Made by a program: the position numbers and the translations under genes
NCBI GenBank assembly: GCA_963752495.1
Contig: CAVVYJ010000005.1
Span: 221,055-285,054 of the forward strand
DNA: 64,000 nucleotides
Source of the DNA: CAVVYJ01 sp963752495
GTDB lineage: Bacteria; Pseudomonadota; Gammaproteobacteria; Burkholderiales; Methylophilaceae
Direction: 5' to 3'
The notes under the pieces: model-generated
Told to the model about the DNA's origin: nothing
What the model saw: only the letters and a program-made list of their open reading frames with translations
The model's database searches: none
Shown: piece by piece, positions 45,889 through 55,567 of the stretch
Position numbering within the stretch: position 1 is the stretch's first letter
Layout: each line of letters opens with the position of its first letter

Positions 45889-46794
45889 ATGCGCATCAGC
45901 ACCAATACGATTTATCAAACTGGAATTGCCAAGATTAGCAATTTGCAAGGGGAGCAATCAAAGTTGCAGCAACAGATTGCTACAGGCAAACGTATATTGG
46001 TACCTTCTGATGATCCAATTGCAGCATCGCGAGTATTTGAAGTTTCTCACGCTCAAAGTGTCAACACAATGTTTGCCACCAATCGGAATATTGCAAATGC
46101 AAATCTTACAAGCTTAGATGTATCATTGGCTAGCATTACAGAGTTGTTACAAACTGCTCAGGTCACCTTGGTTGGTGCGGCTGGAACATTATCAACCCAA
46201 GAAAAAAGTACGGTAGCGATACAGCTTACCTCGCAACTTGAAACGTTAATAGGTTTAGCCAACTCAAAAGATGGTGCAGGAAATTATCTATACGCTGGCT
46301 ATCAAAACAAAACAAAACCGTTTACAGCTACTTCAACAGGCGCCACATATAACGGTGATAGCAATCAACAATTACTACAAGTAGATACGCACCGCCAGAT
46401 GGCAGTGAATGCGCCTGGCAATAGCGTTTTTCAGGCAGGTGGCAACGATGTGTTCAGCGCATTTAGTGATGTCATTGCCCTGCTAAATAACCCAGCCTCA
46501 ACTTCAGCAGCCGTTCAGGCGGGTGTGGCTACGGCTATTAGTAAAGTTAAAACAGCTACCGATACCGTATCAAATGTATGGTCTTCGGTTGGTACGCGAT
46601 TAAACGAAATTGATGCGCTCAACGATGTAGGTAGTAGCCGTGAGCTTGAATATGCGCAGGCGTTATCAGATTTACAAGATTTGGATTATGCACAGGCACT
46701 TTCAGACTTGACTCAAAAACAAACTATTTTAGAAGCTGCACAAAAATCGTTTGTTAAAATCACAGGACTTTCATTGTTCGACTTTATACGCTAG
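45889..46794 (+). CDS. flgL: Hook-filament junction protein FlgL (HAP3)
   Basis: The 301-residue flagellin-like junction protein opens MRISTNTIYQTGIAKISNLQGEQSKLQQQIATGKRILVPSDDPIAASRVFEVSHAQS and ends with DLDYAQALSDLTQKQTILEAAQKSFVKITGLSLFDFIR. It is 11 bases after flgK, under the same sigma-28 promoter. An internal near-repeat of the phrase YAQALSDLQDLDYAQALSDL is seen near residues 258-277. It converges on fliR with a 9-base gap. Confidence 0.96.
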   Translation: MRISTNTIYQTGIAKISNLQGEQSKLQQQIATGKRILVPSDDPIAASRVFEVSHAQSVNTMFATNRNIANANLTSLDVSLASITELLQTAQVTLVGAAGTLSTQEKSTVAIQLTSQLETLIGLANSKDGAGNYLYAGYQNKTKPFTATSTGATYNGDSNQQLLQVDTHRQMAVNAPGNSVFQAGGNDVFSAFSDVIALLNNPASTSAAVQAGVATAISKVKTATDTVSNVWSSVGTRLNEIDALNDVGSSRELEYAQALSDLQDLDYAQALSDLTQKQTILEAAQKSFVKITGLSLFDFIR

Positions 46795-46803
46795 CGGTAT
46801 AAC

Positions 46804-47598
46804 TTAGTTTGCGCTGGTTTTTGGCGCTTCTACAGCTATTTGTCGCATATTGGCAGCACCTGTTTCAATCATATTTTCAATCGGCTTCAACATTCCTTGC
46901 AGCGAAAGCGCTAAAACCAAAAAGCCAATCGTAAGTGTTATTGGGAACCCAATACCGAACAAATTTAGTGTTGGTGCTGTTCTGGTGAGGATGCCGAGCG
47001 CCATGTTAGTAATAAGCAAGGCCGCAACTGCAGGCATAGCAAGCAGTAACCCTGTGCTAAAAATAGCTTCTCCCCACATCACAATTTTCATGGGACTGAT
47101 TCCGCTGCCGCTCAGCGCAACAGGCATCGTCACAAAGCTCTCTGCTACAGCGCTCACCACCATTAAATGTCCATCGAGACTCAAAAAAATCAACATCGCC
47201 AGCATCCATAAAAACTGTGTAATGGCAGTGCTCTGTCCATGTGACTGTGGATCGAAAAATGTGGCAAAGCCTAAACCCATGCTCATGCCAATAAGCTGTC
47301 CTGCCATGCTCACCGCAGCAAACACCAGCCGCATACTAAAGCCAATAGCAAGCCCAATAACAAGTTGCTGAACAAGAATGAGTAAACCCTGAAAGGAAAA
47401 TATTTCAAACTGCGGTAGTGGAGGTATCGTAGGTACGATAATTAGGGTAAACATTACACCTAGCCCCAGCTTTACCTGATTTGGAAGTGCTTTATCGCTA
47501 AATACTGGAGCCGTTGCTATCACACCAAGCACTCTGGTTAAAGGCCAGAGTAAGCTGACAATCCAAGTTTGAAGAAGCTCACTGCTAAATGAAACCAT
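46804..47598 (-). CDS. fliR: Flagellar export gate protein FliR
   Basis: FliR is part of the FliPQR export channel. The 264-residue, six-helix-like protein has MVSFSSELLQTWIVSLLWPLTRVLGVIATAPVFSDKALPNQVKLGLGVMFTLIIVPTIPPLP and the conserved MAGQLIGMSMGLGFATFFDPQSHGQST segment. fliQ lies 15 bases upstream of its start. The second copy differs by a handful of conservative residues (V/I, E/D, M/I, E/Q and T/N). Confidence 0.96.
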   Translation of the reverse strand: MVSFSSELLQTWIVSLLWPLTRVLGVIATAPVFSDKALPNQVKLGLGVMFTLIIVPTIPPLPQFEIFSFQGLLILVQQLVIGLAIGFSMRLVFAAVSMAGQLIGMSMGLGFATFFDPQSHGQSTAITQFLWMLAMLIFLSLDGHLMVVSAVAESFVTMPVALSGSGISPMKIVMWGEAIFSTGLLLAMPAVAALLITNMALGILTRTAPTLNLFGIGFPITLTIGFLVLALSLQGMLKPIENMIETGAANMRQIAVEAPKTSAN

Positions 47599-47612
47599 AG
47601 GTTACTAACTAA

Positions 47613-47882
47613 CTAATTTGCCATGGAGGGAATGCTGGTAAGAACAAGCCGCATGTAATCAACCATTGTAGTCAACATCCAAGGGCCAGCAATAACTAGC
47701 GTTAGAAACACTCCTACGAGTTTTGGAATAAAAGATAGCGTCGCCTCATTAATTTGTGTTGCTGCCTGAAAAATACTTACCATCAAGCCAATTAGCAATA
47801 CAACTAATAATATTGGTCCAGCAACTAACAATGTAATTTCCATTGCATCTCTACCTAAATTCATCACACTTTCAGGTGTCAT
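47613..47882 (-). CDS. fliQ: Flagellar export gate protein FliQ
   Basis: The 89-residue protein has two membrane helices: VMNLGRDAMEITLLVAGPILLVVLLIGLMVSIFQAATQINEATLSFIPK, then GVFLTLVIAGPWMLTTMVDYMRLVL. Both the length and sequence are standard for FliQ, a component of the helical export channel with FliP and FliR. The second copy encodes an identical protein with three synonymous base differences. Confidence 0.97.
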   Translation of the reverse strand: MTPESVMNLGRDAMEITLLVAGPILLVVLLIGLMVSIFQAATQINEATLSFIPKLVGVFLTLVIAGPWMLTTMVDYMRLVLTSIPSMAN

Positions 47883-47909
47883 ATTTTTTCTTTCTAAGTA
47901 GTTAAATAT

Positions 47910-48665
47910 CTAATAAAAGCTTTGTACTAAAGAACCCATCATCAATTGCCAGCCATCCACCAACACAAAGAGCATGAGCTTAAAAGGCAGGGATACAATA
48001 GCGGGGGAAACCATCATCATCCCCATGGCCATGAGCACGCTGGCCACCACCATATCAATGATTAAAAACGGGATAAAAATCGCAAAACCAATCTGAAAAG
48101 CGGTTTTGAGTTCACTCGTCATAAATGCTGGCACCAACACACGTAAAGGCACCTCATCTGGCGTGTCTATTTTTTCTATTTGCGCCATTTTTACAAACAA
48201 AGCCAAGTCACCTTCGCGCGTTTGCTTTAACATGAAGGTTTTAAGTGGCGCAGCACCTCTATCCATCGCTTCTTGCATGGATATTTTATTTTCGGAAAGT
48301 GGTTGGTAGGCATCGACATAAATTTTATCGATTACCGGACTCATCACAAAAAAAGTCAGAAATAATGCCAACCCAATCATCACCTGATTGGGTGGAGCAG
48401 ATTGCGTGCCAAGCGCTTGGCGCAATAGCGATAAAACAATAATGATGCGCGTGAATCCCGTCATCATCAATACTGCTGCAGGCAAAAATGTAAGGGATGT
48501 AAGTAAAATCAGCGTTTGCAAACTTAAAGTATAGTTTTGCCCACCACCCGCCGCCGGTACTGAGTTGATAAGTGGCATGCCTTCTGCCCAGGTGATAGTT
48601 GGCAAAAATGCCAATACACCAAGCAAGATGCTTGCTAATATTATTTTTAGGTTATTTTTTAGCAT
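47910..48665 (-). CDS. fliP: Flagellar export gate protein FliP
   Basis: FliP forms the core pore of the export gate. The 251-residue precursor has a signal-like N-terminus (MLKNNLKIILASILLGVLAFLPTITWA), then YTLSLQTLILLTSLTFLPAAVLMMTGFTRIIIVLSLLRQALGTQSAPPNQVMIGLALFLTFFVMSP and the C-terminal helices VLVPAFMTSELKTAFQIGFAIFIPFLIIDMVVASVLMAMGMMM and VSLPFKLMLFVLVDGWQLM. Its start overlaps the fliO end by 14 bases. Order fliO-fliP-fliQ-fliR is standard. Confidence 0.97.
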   Translation of the reverse strand: MLKNNLKIILASILLGVLAFLPTITWAEGMPLINSVPAAGGGQNYTLSLQTLILLTSLTFLPAAVLMMTGFTRIIIVLSLLRQALGTQSAPPNQVMIGLALFLTFFVMSPVIDKIYVDAYQPLSENKISMQEAMDRGAAPLKTFMLKQTREGDLALFVKMAQIEKIDTPDEVPLRVLVPAFMTSELKTAFQIGFAIFIPFLIIDMVVASVLMAMGMMMVSPAIVSLPFKLMLFVLVDGWQLMMGSLVQSFY

Positions 48666-49152
48666 TTGGTATCTCGTTCACAGCAGTTTTGATTTTTTGA
48701 GTCGATTTTTTCAGCCACTCTGAAAAAGGCTTAACCAATGGCTGCACCATTGGATTGATTGAAGTGCTAACTAATGGATTGTTTTGTACTGACTTTGTAT
48801 GGCTAGCTATGGAGTCAGACAGGTTATCGCCTATCTCTAAATTTGCAATTGCACTGACCTGACCGGGTGCAACACCTACCACTATCCACCGATCTGCTAT
48901 TTCTAACACCACCACACGCTCACGTGAGCCGACACTAACGCCACCAACAATGCGTGCTGCGGAGTTTTGCCCTGCAACTCCTGGCATCAGTCGCTTCACT
49001 CCCCAACTAATAAGGGCCATTACCGCAAGCACCACCACAAGCCCCAGCAACATTTTTAAAATACCGCCAGTAGGCGATAAGCCTGTCGCGGCCAAGGCAT
49101 TGGACTGATAGCCAATGCATGCCATAACTGAGATTGTTAAACGTGAGTTCAT
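48652..49152 (-). CDS. fliO: Flagellar export accessory protein FliO
   Basis: FliO assists assembly of the FliP ring. The 166-residue protein has a signal-like start (MNSRLTISVMACIGYQSNALAAT), one membrane helix (GGILKMLLGLVVVLAVMALISWGVKRLMPG), and the FliO cytoplasmic stretch (RIVGGVSVGSRERVVVLEIADRWIVVGVAPGQVSAIANLE). It lies between fliN and fliP. FliO is weakly conserved generally, but position and the VGxRERVxxxE motif make the call firm. The second copy carries many more indels. Confidence 0.92.
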   Translation of the reverse strand: MNSRLTISVMACIGYQSNALAATGLSPTGGILKMLLGLVVVLAVMALISWGVKRLMPGVAGQNSAARIVGGVSVGSRERVVVLEIADRWIVVGVAPGQVSAIANLEIGDNLSDSIASHTKSVQNNPLVSTSINPMVQPLVKPFSEWLKKSTQKIKTAVNEIPNAKK

Positions 49153-49175
49153 GTTTTGATCTTTATCGACGACTG

Positions 49176-49673
49176 TTATTTGTTGATTTTACGAATACGT
49201 TCTGCTGGCGTGATGATGTCAGTTAAACGAATACCAAACTTATCATTCACCACCACCACCTCACCTTGTGCAATGAGACACCCATTTACCAACACATCCA
49301 TCGGTTCACCTGCCATGCCATCCAGCTCTACCACAGAGCCTTGTGCAAGCTGCAATAGATTTTTGATGGCAATCTTGGTGCGGCCAAGTTCTACCGTAAG
49401 CTGAACTGGAATATCAAGAATAAAATCAATATCGTTTTGTGTTTCGGTAGACAGTTTTTTACCTGAAAATTCAGTAAAAACCTGTGCCTCCGCTTGTTTA
49501 GATTGCAAGGCAGAAGATTCCGCTGTCTGCTGTTCAGCCATCGCTGCACCCCAGTCATCACCACCTTCAGCCGGTGACTCAGCTGCTTGTTGCTCAGCCA
49601 TCGCCGCGCCCCAATCCGCTTCAGCACCTTCTTCCGCAGGGGTTTCTACGACTTTCTCTGGATCAGTCGCCAT
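49176..49673 (-). CDS. fliN: Flagellar motor switch protein FliN
   Basis: FliN forms the bottom of the C ring. The 165-residue protein has an extended acidic N-terminal region with two near-identical copies of the phrase DWGAAMAEQQ (A or T) AES at about residues 20-33 and 39-53, then the SpoA domain (IDFILDIPVQLTVELGRTKIAIKNLLQLAQGSVVELDGMAGEPMDVLVNGCLIAQGEVVVVNDKFGIRLTDIITPAERI). The C-terminal domain is canonical. Its start overlaps the fliM end by 11 bases. The duplicated N-terminal phrase is unusual and may be a lineage-specific linker. Confidence 0.96.
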   Translation of the reverse strand: MATDPEKVVETPAEEGAEADWGAAMAEQQAAESPAEGGDDWGAAMAEQQTAESSALQSKQAEAQVFTEFSGKKLSTETQNDIDFILDIPVQLTVELGRTKIAIKNLLQLAQGSVVELDGMAGEPMDVLVNGCLIAQGEVVVVNDKFGIRLTDIITPAERIRKINK

Positions 49674-49909
49674 ATGTTTCTCCTTTGATATATTCAGTTG
49701 AGTTGGATCTCAATAACTTTTGGACGCGCAAGGCGTATTGGCCATTGAACAATCCATATTTACATTGCATAACGGGAATATTGTCTACTTTAGCTTCAAC
49801 TTCTTCAGTAATTGAGAGAGGAATCACATCCCCTACTTTCATATTGAGCACTTCACTTAAATTCATTTTTGTCTTCGCAAGGTCCGCCACTACCTCTACC
49901 TCGGCAGCC
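49663..49909 (-). CDS. fliM: Flagellar motor switch protein FliM, C-terminal fragment (first arm)
   Basis: Only about 82 residues of FliM's C-terminal SpoA domain are present: AEVEVVADLAKTKMNLSEVLNMKVGDVIPLSITEEVEAKVDNIPVMQCKYGLFNGQYALRVQKLL. A normal FliM is about 330 residues, so three quarters is missing. The reading continues past the turn-back point at 49909 only into the inverted copy, which is not FliM sequence in this orientation. The truncation coincides exactly with the inversion centre. Confidence 0.92.
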
Positions 49910-49920
49910 GGCAGCCGAGG
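49899..49920. other. Turn-back point of the inverted repeat
   Basis: CTCGGCAGCC at 49900-49909 faces GGCAGCCGAG at 49910-49919 with no spacer. The only break in symmetry is A opposite A at 49906 and 49913, which in the fliM frame is a synonymous Ala codon difference (GCT in one arm, GCA in the other). Confidence 0.9.
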
Positions 49921-50156
49921 TAGAGGTAGTGGCAGACCTTGCGAAGACAAAAATGAATTTAAGTGAAGTGCTCAATATGAAAGTAGGGGATGTGATTCCC
50001 CTCTCAATTAATGAGGAAGTTGAAGCGAAGGTAGATGGTATTCCCGTTATGCCGTGTAAATATGGAATGTTTAATGGCCAATACGCCTTGCGCGTGGAAA
50101 AATTATTGAGATCCAACTCAACTGAATATATTAAAGGAGAACCTTATGGCGACTGA
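49910..50156 (+). CDS. fliM: FliM C-terminal fragment (second arm)
   Basis: The mirror of the first FliM fragment, truncated at the same codon. It reads AEVEVVADLAKTKMNLSEVLNMKVGDVIPLSINEEVEAKVDGIPVMPCKYGMFNGQYALRVEKLL. Against the first arm it has T/N, N/G, Q/P, L/M, Q/E and T/P changes in about 80 residues, more than sequencing noise would give while keeping the frame open. Confidence 0.9.
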
Positions 50157-50636
50157 CCCAGAGAAAGCCGTAGAAACCAATGCAGAAGAAGTTGCCGAAG
50201 ACGATTGGGGTGCGGCGATGGCTGAGCAACAAGCAGCTGAAGACACAACTGAAGAGGCGATGACTGGGGTGCCGCAATGGCAGAACAGCAGACAGCGAAT
50301 CTTCTGTCTTGCAAGCTAAATAAGCAGGCGCAGGTGTTTACTGAATTTTCAGGCAAAAAATGTCTACCGATACGCAAAATGATATTGATTTTATTTTGGA
50401 TATTCCGTTCAACTCACGGTTGAACTGGGGCGCACCAAAATTGCGATTAAGAATTTATTGCAGTTGGCGCAAGGCTCGGTGGTTGAACTGGATGGCATGG
50501 CAGGCGAGCCGATGGATGTGCTGGTAACGGTTGCCTGATTGCACAAGGTGAGGTGGTGGTGGTGAACGATAAGTTTGGTATTCGCCTAACTGACATTATT
50601 ACGCCAGCTGAACGTATTCGCAAAATCAACAGATAA
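50146..50636 (+). pseudogene. fliN: FliN (second arm), several frameshifts
   Basis: It starts MATDPEKAVETNAEEVAEDDWGAAMAEQQAAEDTTEE and then loses frame at several single-base indels (about 50265, 50300-50360, 50412 and 50525). FliN sequence is recognisable in alternating frames to KINR and the stop at 50634. The acidic N-terminus differs substantially from the first arm, while the SpoA part is close. The indels fall where the first arm is intact. Confidence 0.85.
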
Positions 50637-50660
50637 CATCGGCGATATAAGATTCAAAAC

Positions 50661-51138
50661 ATGAACTCTTTAGCAATTTCGGGTTATGGCTTGCATCTCA
50701 GCCCAATGCCTAGGCCGCGACAGGCTTATCGCCTACTGGCGGTATTTTGAAAATGTTATTGGGGCTAGCTGTGGTGTTGGTGGTCATGGTGCTTATTACT
50801 TGGCTAGTCAAGCGACTGATGCCAGGCGTGCGGGAAAAATTCGTACGTATAGTTGGTGGCGTGAGCGTTGGTTCGCGTGAGCGTGTGGTGGTGCTGGAAG
50901 TGGCGGGCCGTTGGATAGTGGTGGTGGCCCTGGGCAGGTCAGTGCATTGCTAATTTAGAGATAGGCGATAACCTGCTGACTCCATAGCTGGCCATACCGA
51001 GTCAGTACAAAACATCCTCAGTTAGCTCATCAATCACGCCAATGGTGCAGCATTGTTAAGCCTTTTTCGGAGTGGCTGAAAAAATCAACTCAAAAAATCA
51101 AAACTGCTGTGAATGAGATACCAAATGCTAAAAAATAA
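50661..51138 (+). pseudogene. fliO: FliO (second arm), several frameshifts
   Basis: Pieces in different frames match FliO: MNSLAISG at the start, ILKMLLGLAVVLVVMVLITWLVKRLMPGV, then RIVGGVSVGSRERVVVLEVAGRWIVVVA, and the tail near 51080 reading FSEWLKKSTQKIKTAVNEIPNAKK. Multiple small deletions disrupt it. Hydrophobic-core changes (V/A, L/G) versus the first arm are conservative. Its end overlaps fliP as in the other copy. Confidence 0.8.
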
Positions 51139-51879
51139 TCTAAAAATAATATTAGCAAGCATCTTGCTTGGTGTGTTGGCATTTTTGCCAACTGTCACCT
51201 GGGCAGAAGGCATGCCACTTATCAACTCAGTACCGGCGGCGGGTGGTGGGCAAAACTATACTTTAAGTTTGCAAACACTGATTTTACTTACATCGCTTAC
51301 TTTTTTGCCTGCAGCTGTGTTGATGATGACAGGATTCACGCGCATCATTATTGTTTTATCGTTATTGCGCCAAGCGCTTGGCACGCAATCTGCTCCACCC
51401 AATCAAGTGATGATTGGCTTGGCATTATTTCTGACTTTTTTTGTGATGAGTCCGGTAATCGATAAAATTTATGTCGATGCCTACCAACCACTTTCCGAAA
51501 ATAAAATATCCATGCAAGAAGCGATGGATAGAGGTGCTGCACCACTTAAAACTTTCATGTTAAAGCAAACGCGAGAAGGTGACTTGGCTTTGTTTGTAAA
51601 AATGGCGCAAATAGAAAAAATAGACACGCCAGAAGAAGTGCCATTGCTGTGTTGGTGCCAGCATTTATGACCAGTGAACTCAAAACTGCTTTTCAGATAG
51701 GTTTTGCGATTTTTATCCCGTTTTTAATCATTGATATGGTGGTGGCCAGCGTGCTCATGGCCATGGGGATGATGATGGTTTCTCCCTCTATTGTGTCCCT
51801 GCCTTTTAAGCTGATGCTCTTTGTGTTGGTGGATGGCTGGCAATTGATGATGGGTTCTTTAGTACAAAGCTTTTATTAG
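51125..51879 (+). pseudogene. fliP: FliP (second arm), one frameshift
   Basis: The protein equals the first copy except for conservative changes (TITWA to TVTWA, TPDEVP to TPEEVP, VSPAIVS to VSPSIVS). A one-base deletion near 51645 shifts frame within EVPLRVLVPAF, where the first arm is intact. The second part runs to 51879. Confidence 0.92.
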
Positions 51880-51906
51880 ATATTTAACTACTTAGAAAGA
51901 AAAAAT

Positions 51907-52176
51907 ATGACACCTGAAAGTGTGATGAATTTAGGTAGAGATGCAATGGAAATTACTTTGCTAGTTGCTGGACCAATATTATTAGTTGTATTGCTAATTG
52001 GCTTGATGGTAAGTATTTTTCAGGCAGCAACACAAATTAATGAGGCGACGCTATCTTTTATTCCAAAACTCGTAGGGGTGTTTCTAACGCTAGTTATTGC
52101 TGGCCCTTGGATGTTGACTACAATGGTTGATTACATGCGGCTTGTTCTTACCAGCATTCCCTCCATGGCAAATTAG
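51907..52176 (+). CDS. fliQ: FliQ (second arm)
   Basis: It encodes exactly the same 89 residues as the first-arm FliQ. I count three base differences over 270, all at synonymous sites (ACA/ACT, TTA/CTA and GGA/GGG codons). It is intact and in the same order relative to fliP and fliR. Confidence 0.95.
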   Translation: MTPESVMNLGRDAMEITLLVAGPILLVVLLIGLMVSIFQAATQINEATLSFIPKLVGVFLTLVIAGPWMLTTMVDYMRLVLTSIPSMAN

Positions 52177-52190
52177 TTAGTTTGTAACCT

Positions 52191-52985
52191 ATGGTTTCAT
52201 TTAGCAGCGAGCTTCTTCAAACTTGGATTATCAGCTTACTCTGGCCTTTAACCAGAGTGCTTGGCGTGATAGCAACGGCTCCGGTATTTAGCGATAAAGC
52301 ACTTCCAAATCAGGTAAAGCTGGGGTTAGGTGTAATGTTTACCCTAATTATCGTACCTACAATACCTCCACTACCGCAGTTTGAAATATTTTCCTTTCAG
52401 GGTTTACTTATTCTTGTTCAGCAACTTGTTATTGGGCTTGCTATTGGCTTTAGTATGCGGCTGGTTTTTGCTGCGGTGAGCATGGCAGGACAACTTATTG
52501 GCATGAGCATGGGGTTAGGCTTTGCCACATTTTTCGATCCACAGTCACATGGCCAGAGCACTGCCATCACCCAGTTTTTATGGATGCTGGCGATGTTGAT
52601 TTTTTTGAGTCTCGATGGACATTTAATGGTGGTGAGCGCTGTAGCAGATAGCTTTGTGACGATGCCCGTTGCGCTGAGTGGCAGCGGAATCAGTCCCATG
52701 AAAATTGTGATATGGGGAGAAGCTATTTTTAGCACAGGGTTACTGCTTGCTATGCCTGCAGTTGCGGCCTTGCTTATTACAAATATGGCGCTCGGCATCC
52801 TCACCAGAACAGCGCCAACACTTAATTTGTTCGGTATTGGGTTCCCAATAACGCTGACGATTGGTTTTTTGGTTTTAGCGCTTTCGCTGCAAGGAATGTT
52901 GAAGCCGATTGAAAATATGATTGAAACAGGTGCTGCCAATATGCGACAAATAGCTGTACAAGCGCCAAAAAACAGCGCAAATTAA
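52191..52985 (+). CDS. fliR: FliR (second arm)
   Basis: An intact 264-residue copy. It differs from the first arm at five conservative positions: WIV/WII, AVAESF/AVADSF, IVMWGE/IVIWGE, AVEAP/AVQAP and PKTSAN/PKNSAN. Length and all membrane segments are the same. It converges on the second flgL copy. Confidence 0.95.
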   Translation: MVSFSSELLQTWIISLLWPLTRVLGVIATAPVFSDKALPNQVKLGLGVMFTLIIVPTIPPLPQFEIFSFQGLLILVQQLVIGLAIGFSMRLVFAAVSMAGQLIGMSMGLGFATFFDPQSHGQSTAITQFLWMLAMLIFLSLDGHLMVVSAVADSFVTMPVALSGSGISPMKIVIWGEAIFSTGLLLAMPAVAALLITNMALGILTRTAPTLNLFGIGFPITLTIGFLVLALSLQGMLKPIENMIETGAANMRQIAVQAPKNSAN

Positions 52986-52994
52986 GTTATACCA

Positions 52995-53900
52995 CTAGCG
53001 AATAAAGTCGAACAATGAAAGTCCTGTGATTTTAACAAACGATTTTTGTGCGGCCTCTAAAATAGTTTGTTTTTGAGTCAAGTCTGAAAGTGCCTGTGCA
53101 TAATCCAAATCTTGTAAATCTGATAACGCCTGCGCATATTCAAGGTCACGGTTGCTACCTACATCGTTAAGCGCATCAATTTCGTTTAATCGCGTACCTA
53201 CCGAAGACCATACATTTGATACGGTATCGGTAGCTGTTTTAACTTTACTAATTGCCGTAGCTACACCCGCCTGAACGGCTGCTGATGTAGAGGCTGGATT
53301 ATTTAGCAGGGCAATGACATCACTAAATGCACTAAATACATCGTTTCCGCCTGCTTGAAAAACGCTATCGCCAGGCGCATTCACTGCCATCTGGCGGTGC
53401 GTATCTACTTGTAGTAATTGTTGATTGCTATCACCGTTATATGTGGCGCCTGTTGAAGTAGCTATAAACGGTTTTGTTTTGTTTTGATAACCAGCGTATA
53501 GATAATTCCCTGACACCATCTTTTGAGTTGGCTAATCCGATTAACGTTTCAAGTTGTGAAGTAAGTTGTATCGCTACCGTACTTTTTTCTTGGGTAGATA
53601 ACGTTCCGGCCGCACCAACCAAGGTGACTTGAGCAGTTTGAACAACTCTGTAATGCTAGCCAATGAAACATCTAAGCTTGTAAGATTTGCATTTGCAATA
53701 TTGCGGTTGGTGGCAAACATTGTATTGACACTTTGTGCGTGTGAAACTTCAAATACTCGAGATGCTGCAATTGGGTCATCTGAAGGTACCAATATGCGTT
53801 TGCCTGTAGCAATCTGTTGCTGTAGCTTCGATTGCTCCCCTTGCAAATTGCTAATCTTGGCAATTCCAGTTTGATAAATAGTATTGGTGCTGATGCGCAT
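52995..53900 (-). pseudogene. flgL: FlgL (second arm), two frameshifts
   Basis: The N-terminus (MRISTNTIYQTG) and C-terminus (SLFDFIR) match the first copy. An added base near 53513 (in KDGAGNYLYAGY) and a lost base near 53635 (in ELLQTAQ) disturb the frame. Amino acid changes elsewhere include PGNSVF/PGDSVF, FTATS/FIATS and SSRELEY/SNRDLEY. Confidence 0.92.
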
Positions 53901-53911
53901 ATAAGTGATCC

Positions 53912-55538
53912 CTAACGACCTAATGTAAGGAGTGTTTCGAACAAGCTGCTAGCAATTTGCATGACTTTACCAGCTGCCTGATAGGCTTGTTGGTAGCGTA
54001 TCAGATTGGTTGCTTCTTCATCTAAATTCACGCCGGATTCTGATTGCTGGTCAGCAAGTGTTTGTGCCACCAAGGCATCTTCTGAAGCGCCAATGACTCT
54101 TAGTTCGTTGGTTTTGTTTCCTACAGCGCTTACTAGTTGTCCAAAGGCGCTTTCATAAGTGGTTGAGCTGTTATTGATTGTGCCAGTGCTTTGTAATGCA
54201 GCTAAGAGCAATGCATTTCGGTTATTACCATTGCCGCCTGTCGCATCGCCTGCTGCAATTTTGTTGATATCTGAAATAGCTACCGAAATTGAAGCAGCAG
54301 CGTTACGTGTAGGCTGGATAAGAAATGAATCACCAGCGGACATCGTGCCGTTAATAGTAAGGCCGTCGAGCGTCTGTGGCAAGCTTGCATAGGTTTGCAC
54401 AGTGCCATCGCTAACACGCGTGATGCTAAAATTGCTACCATCATACTTGACGCGATAATCACTGCTGGTAATGGCAGTGGCGGTCGTAATGCTAGCAGTT
54501 AATGTTGCGCTGCCACTATTTGCAGCATCGCCATTGACATTAGGTGTTGGCACATTAAAAAATGCAGTGCCGGCAACACCAGCGCTATCAAAACCTAATT
54601 GATGTTGTGCGTTAAATGTTTGTGCAAACACGGTTGCAATTTGCCCAACCTGATTTTGAATGCTGTCGAGGGAGTTGGCTCTGAATTGAAGTAAACCACC
54701 AATGGAGCCGCCGGGTAAACTGCTATCGCTTAAGTGTGGTAATAACATTGCTCACATAAGCCACCTCTAGGCGACCTGGATCTGTGCTTGAGCTAACCGT
54801 GGTTAGTCCATAAGATTTATTACCTACAACAAGAGGTACACCGTTACCAACGAATACATTATAGCTGCCATCACTTTGCGCAAACACTTCGGTTTTTACA
54901 AGCTTATTCATTTCTGAAATAAGCAGATCACGCTGATCCATCAGATCATTTGGCACGTTGTCTTTATTGGCTCCTAGTGCTTTACTAATTACGTCGTTTA
55001 GCTTTGCGATTTGTGTGGCATAAGTTGTTACTACCTTTGTGCTGCCTGAAAGCTGAGAGTTAATGCCGTCGCGAATTTCATCTAATTTATCGCCAATACT
55101 TTGAAAGCGGTTGGCGAGCGTTTCCGCTGTGGAAATGACAGCCTGTCTCGAAGCTGCGTCACCAGGATTTGATGCCAAGCCTTGTACGCTTGAAAAAAAC
55201 TTTTGAATAGAGGGCGCTAAACCTGCAGTAGGATCTGCCAACATATTGTCGATTTGTCGCATTTGTGCGGCATAAGTGTTAGTAGCGCTGCTAGAGGTTT
55301 GAGCGCTATTAAGTTGCTTGGCGATGATGTCGTTAAAAATGCGCTTAATTTGTGACACTTGTGTGCCTTGACCCAGAAAACCAAAGCCAAAATCCTGCGA
55401 CTCAGCCGCACGTTGCACCGCTTCCTGACGAGAGTATCCTGGTGTAGAGGCATTGGCAATGTTATGCCCAGTCACGCTAATTCCCACTTGGGCTGCGGCT
55501 AATGCACTTTTTCCAATACTAAGAATACTAGTTCCCAT
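53912..55538 (-). pseudogene. flgK: FlgK (second arm), one frameshift
   Basis: Two frames together reproduce the first-arm FlgK. One extra T near 54735 (CACACTTAAGCG, against CACACTAAGCG in the first arm) splits it after NVITTL. I saw no amino acid difference outside that point, so this gene is far more conserved between arms than fliN, fliO or the flgH signal peptide. Confidence 0.93.
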
Positions 55539-55567
55539 TACTTGACCTTTTCATCTCTATATATGAC

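Larger units (their letters stand above)
35786..49909. repeat. First arm of a giant inverted repeat (flgM to fliM)
   Basis: The sequence from within flgM to the fliM fragment reappears in reverse complement at 49910-64000. Corresponding anchors are the flgM start (35822 and 63964) and the fliM turn-back (49909 and 49910). The two spans are about 14,124 and 14,091 bases. The left limit given is simply the counterpart of the window's right edge. Confidence 0.95.

Noticed and set aside
46850..47371. 173-residue open frame opposite fliR, with a twin at 52418-52939
   Set aside because: Shadow of fliR in both arms; the Ser/Ile/Pro-rich composition follows from reading a hydrophobic gene backwards.
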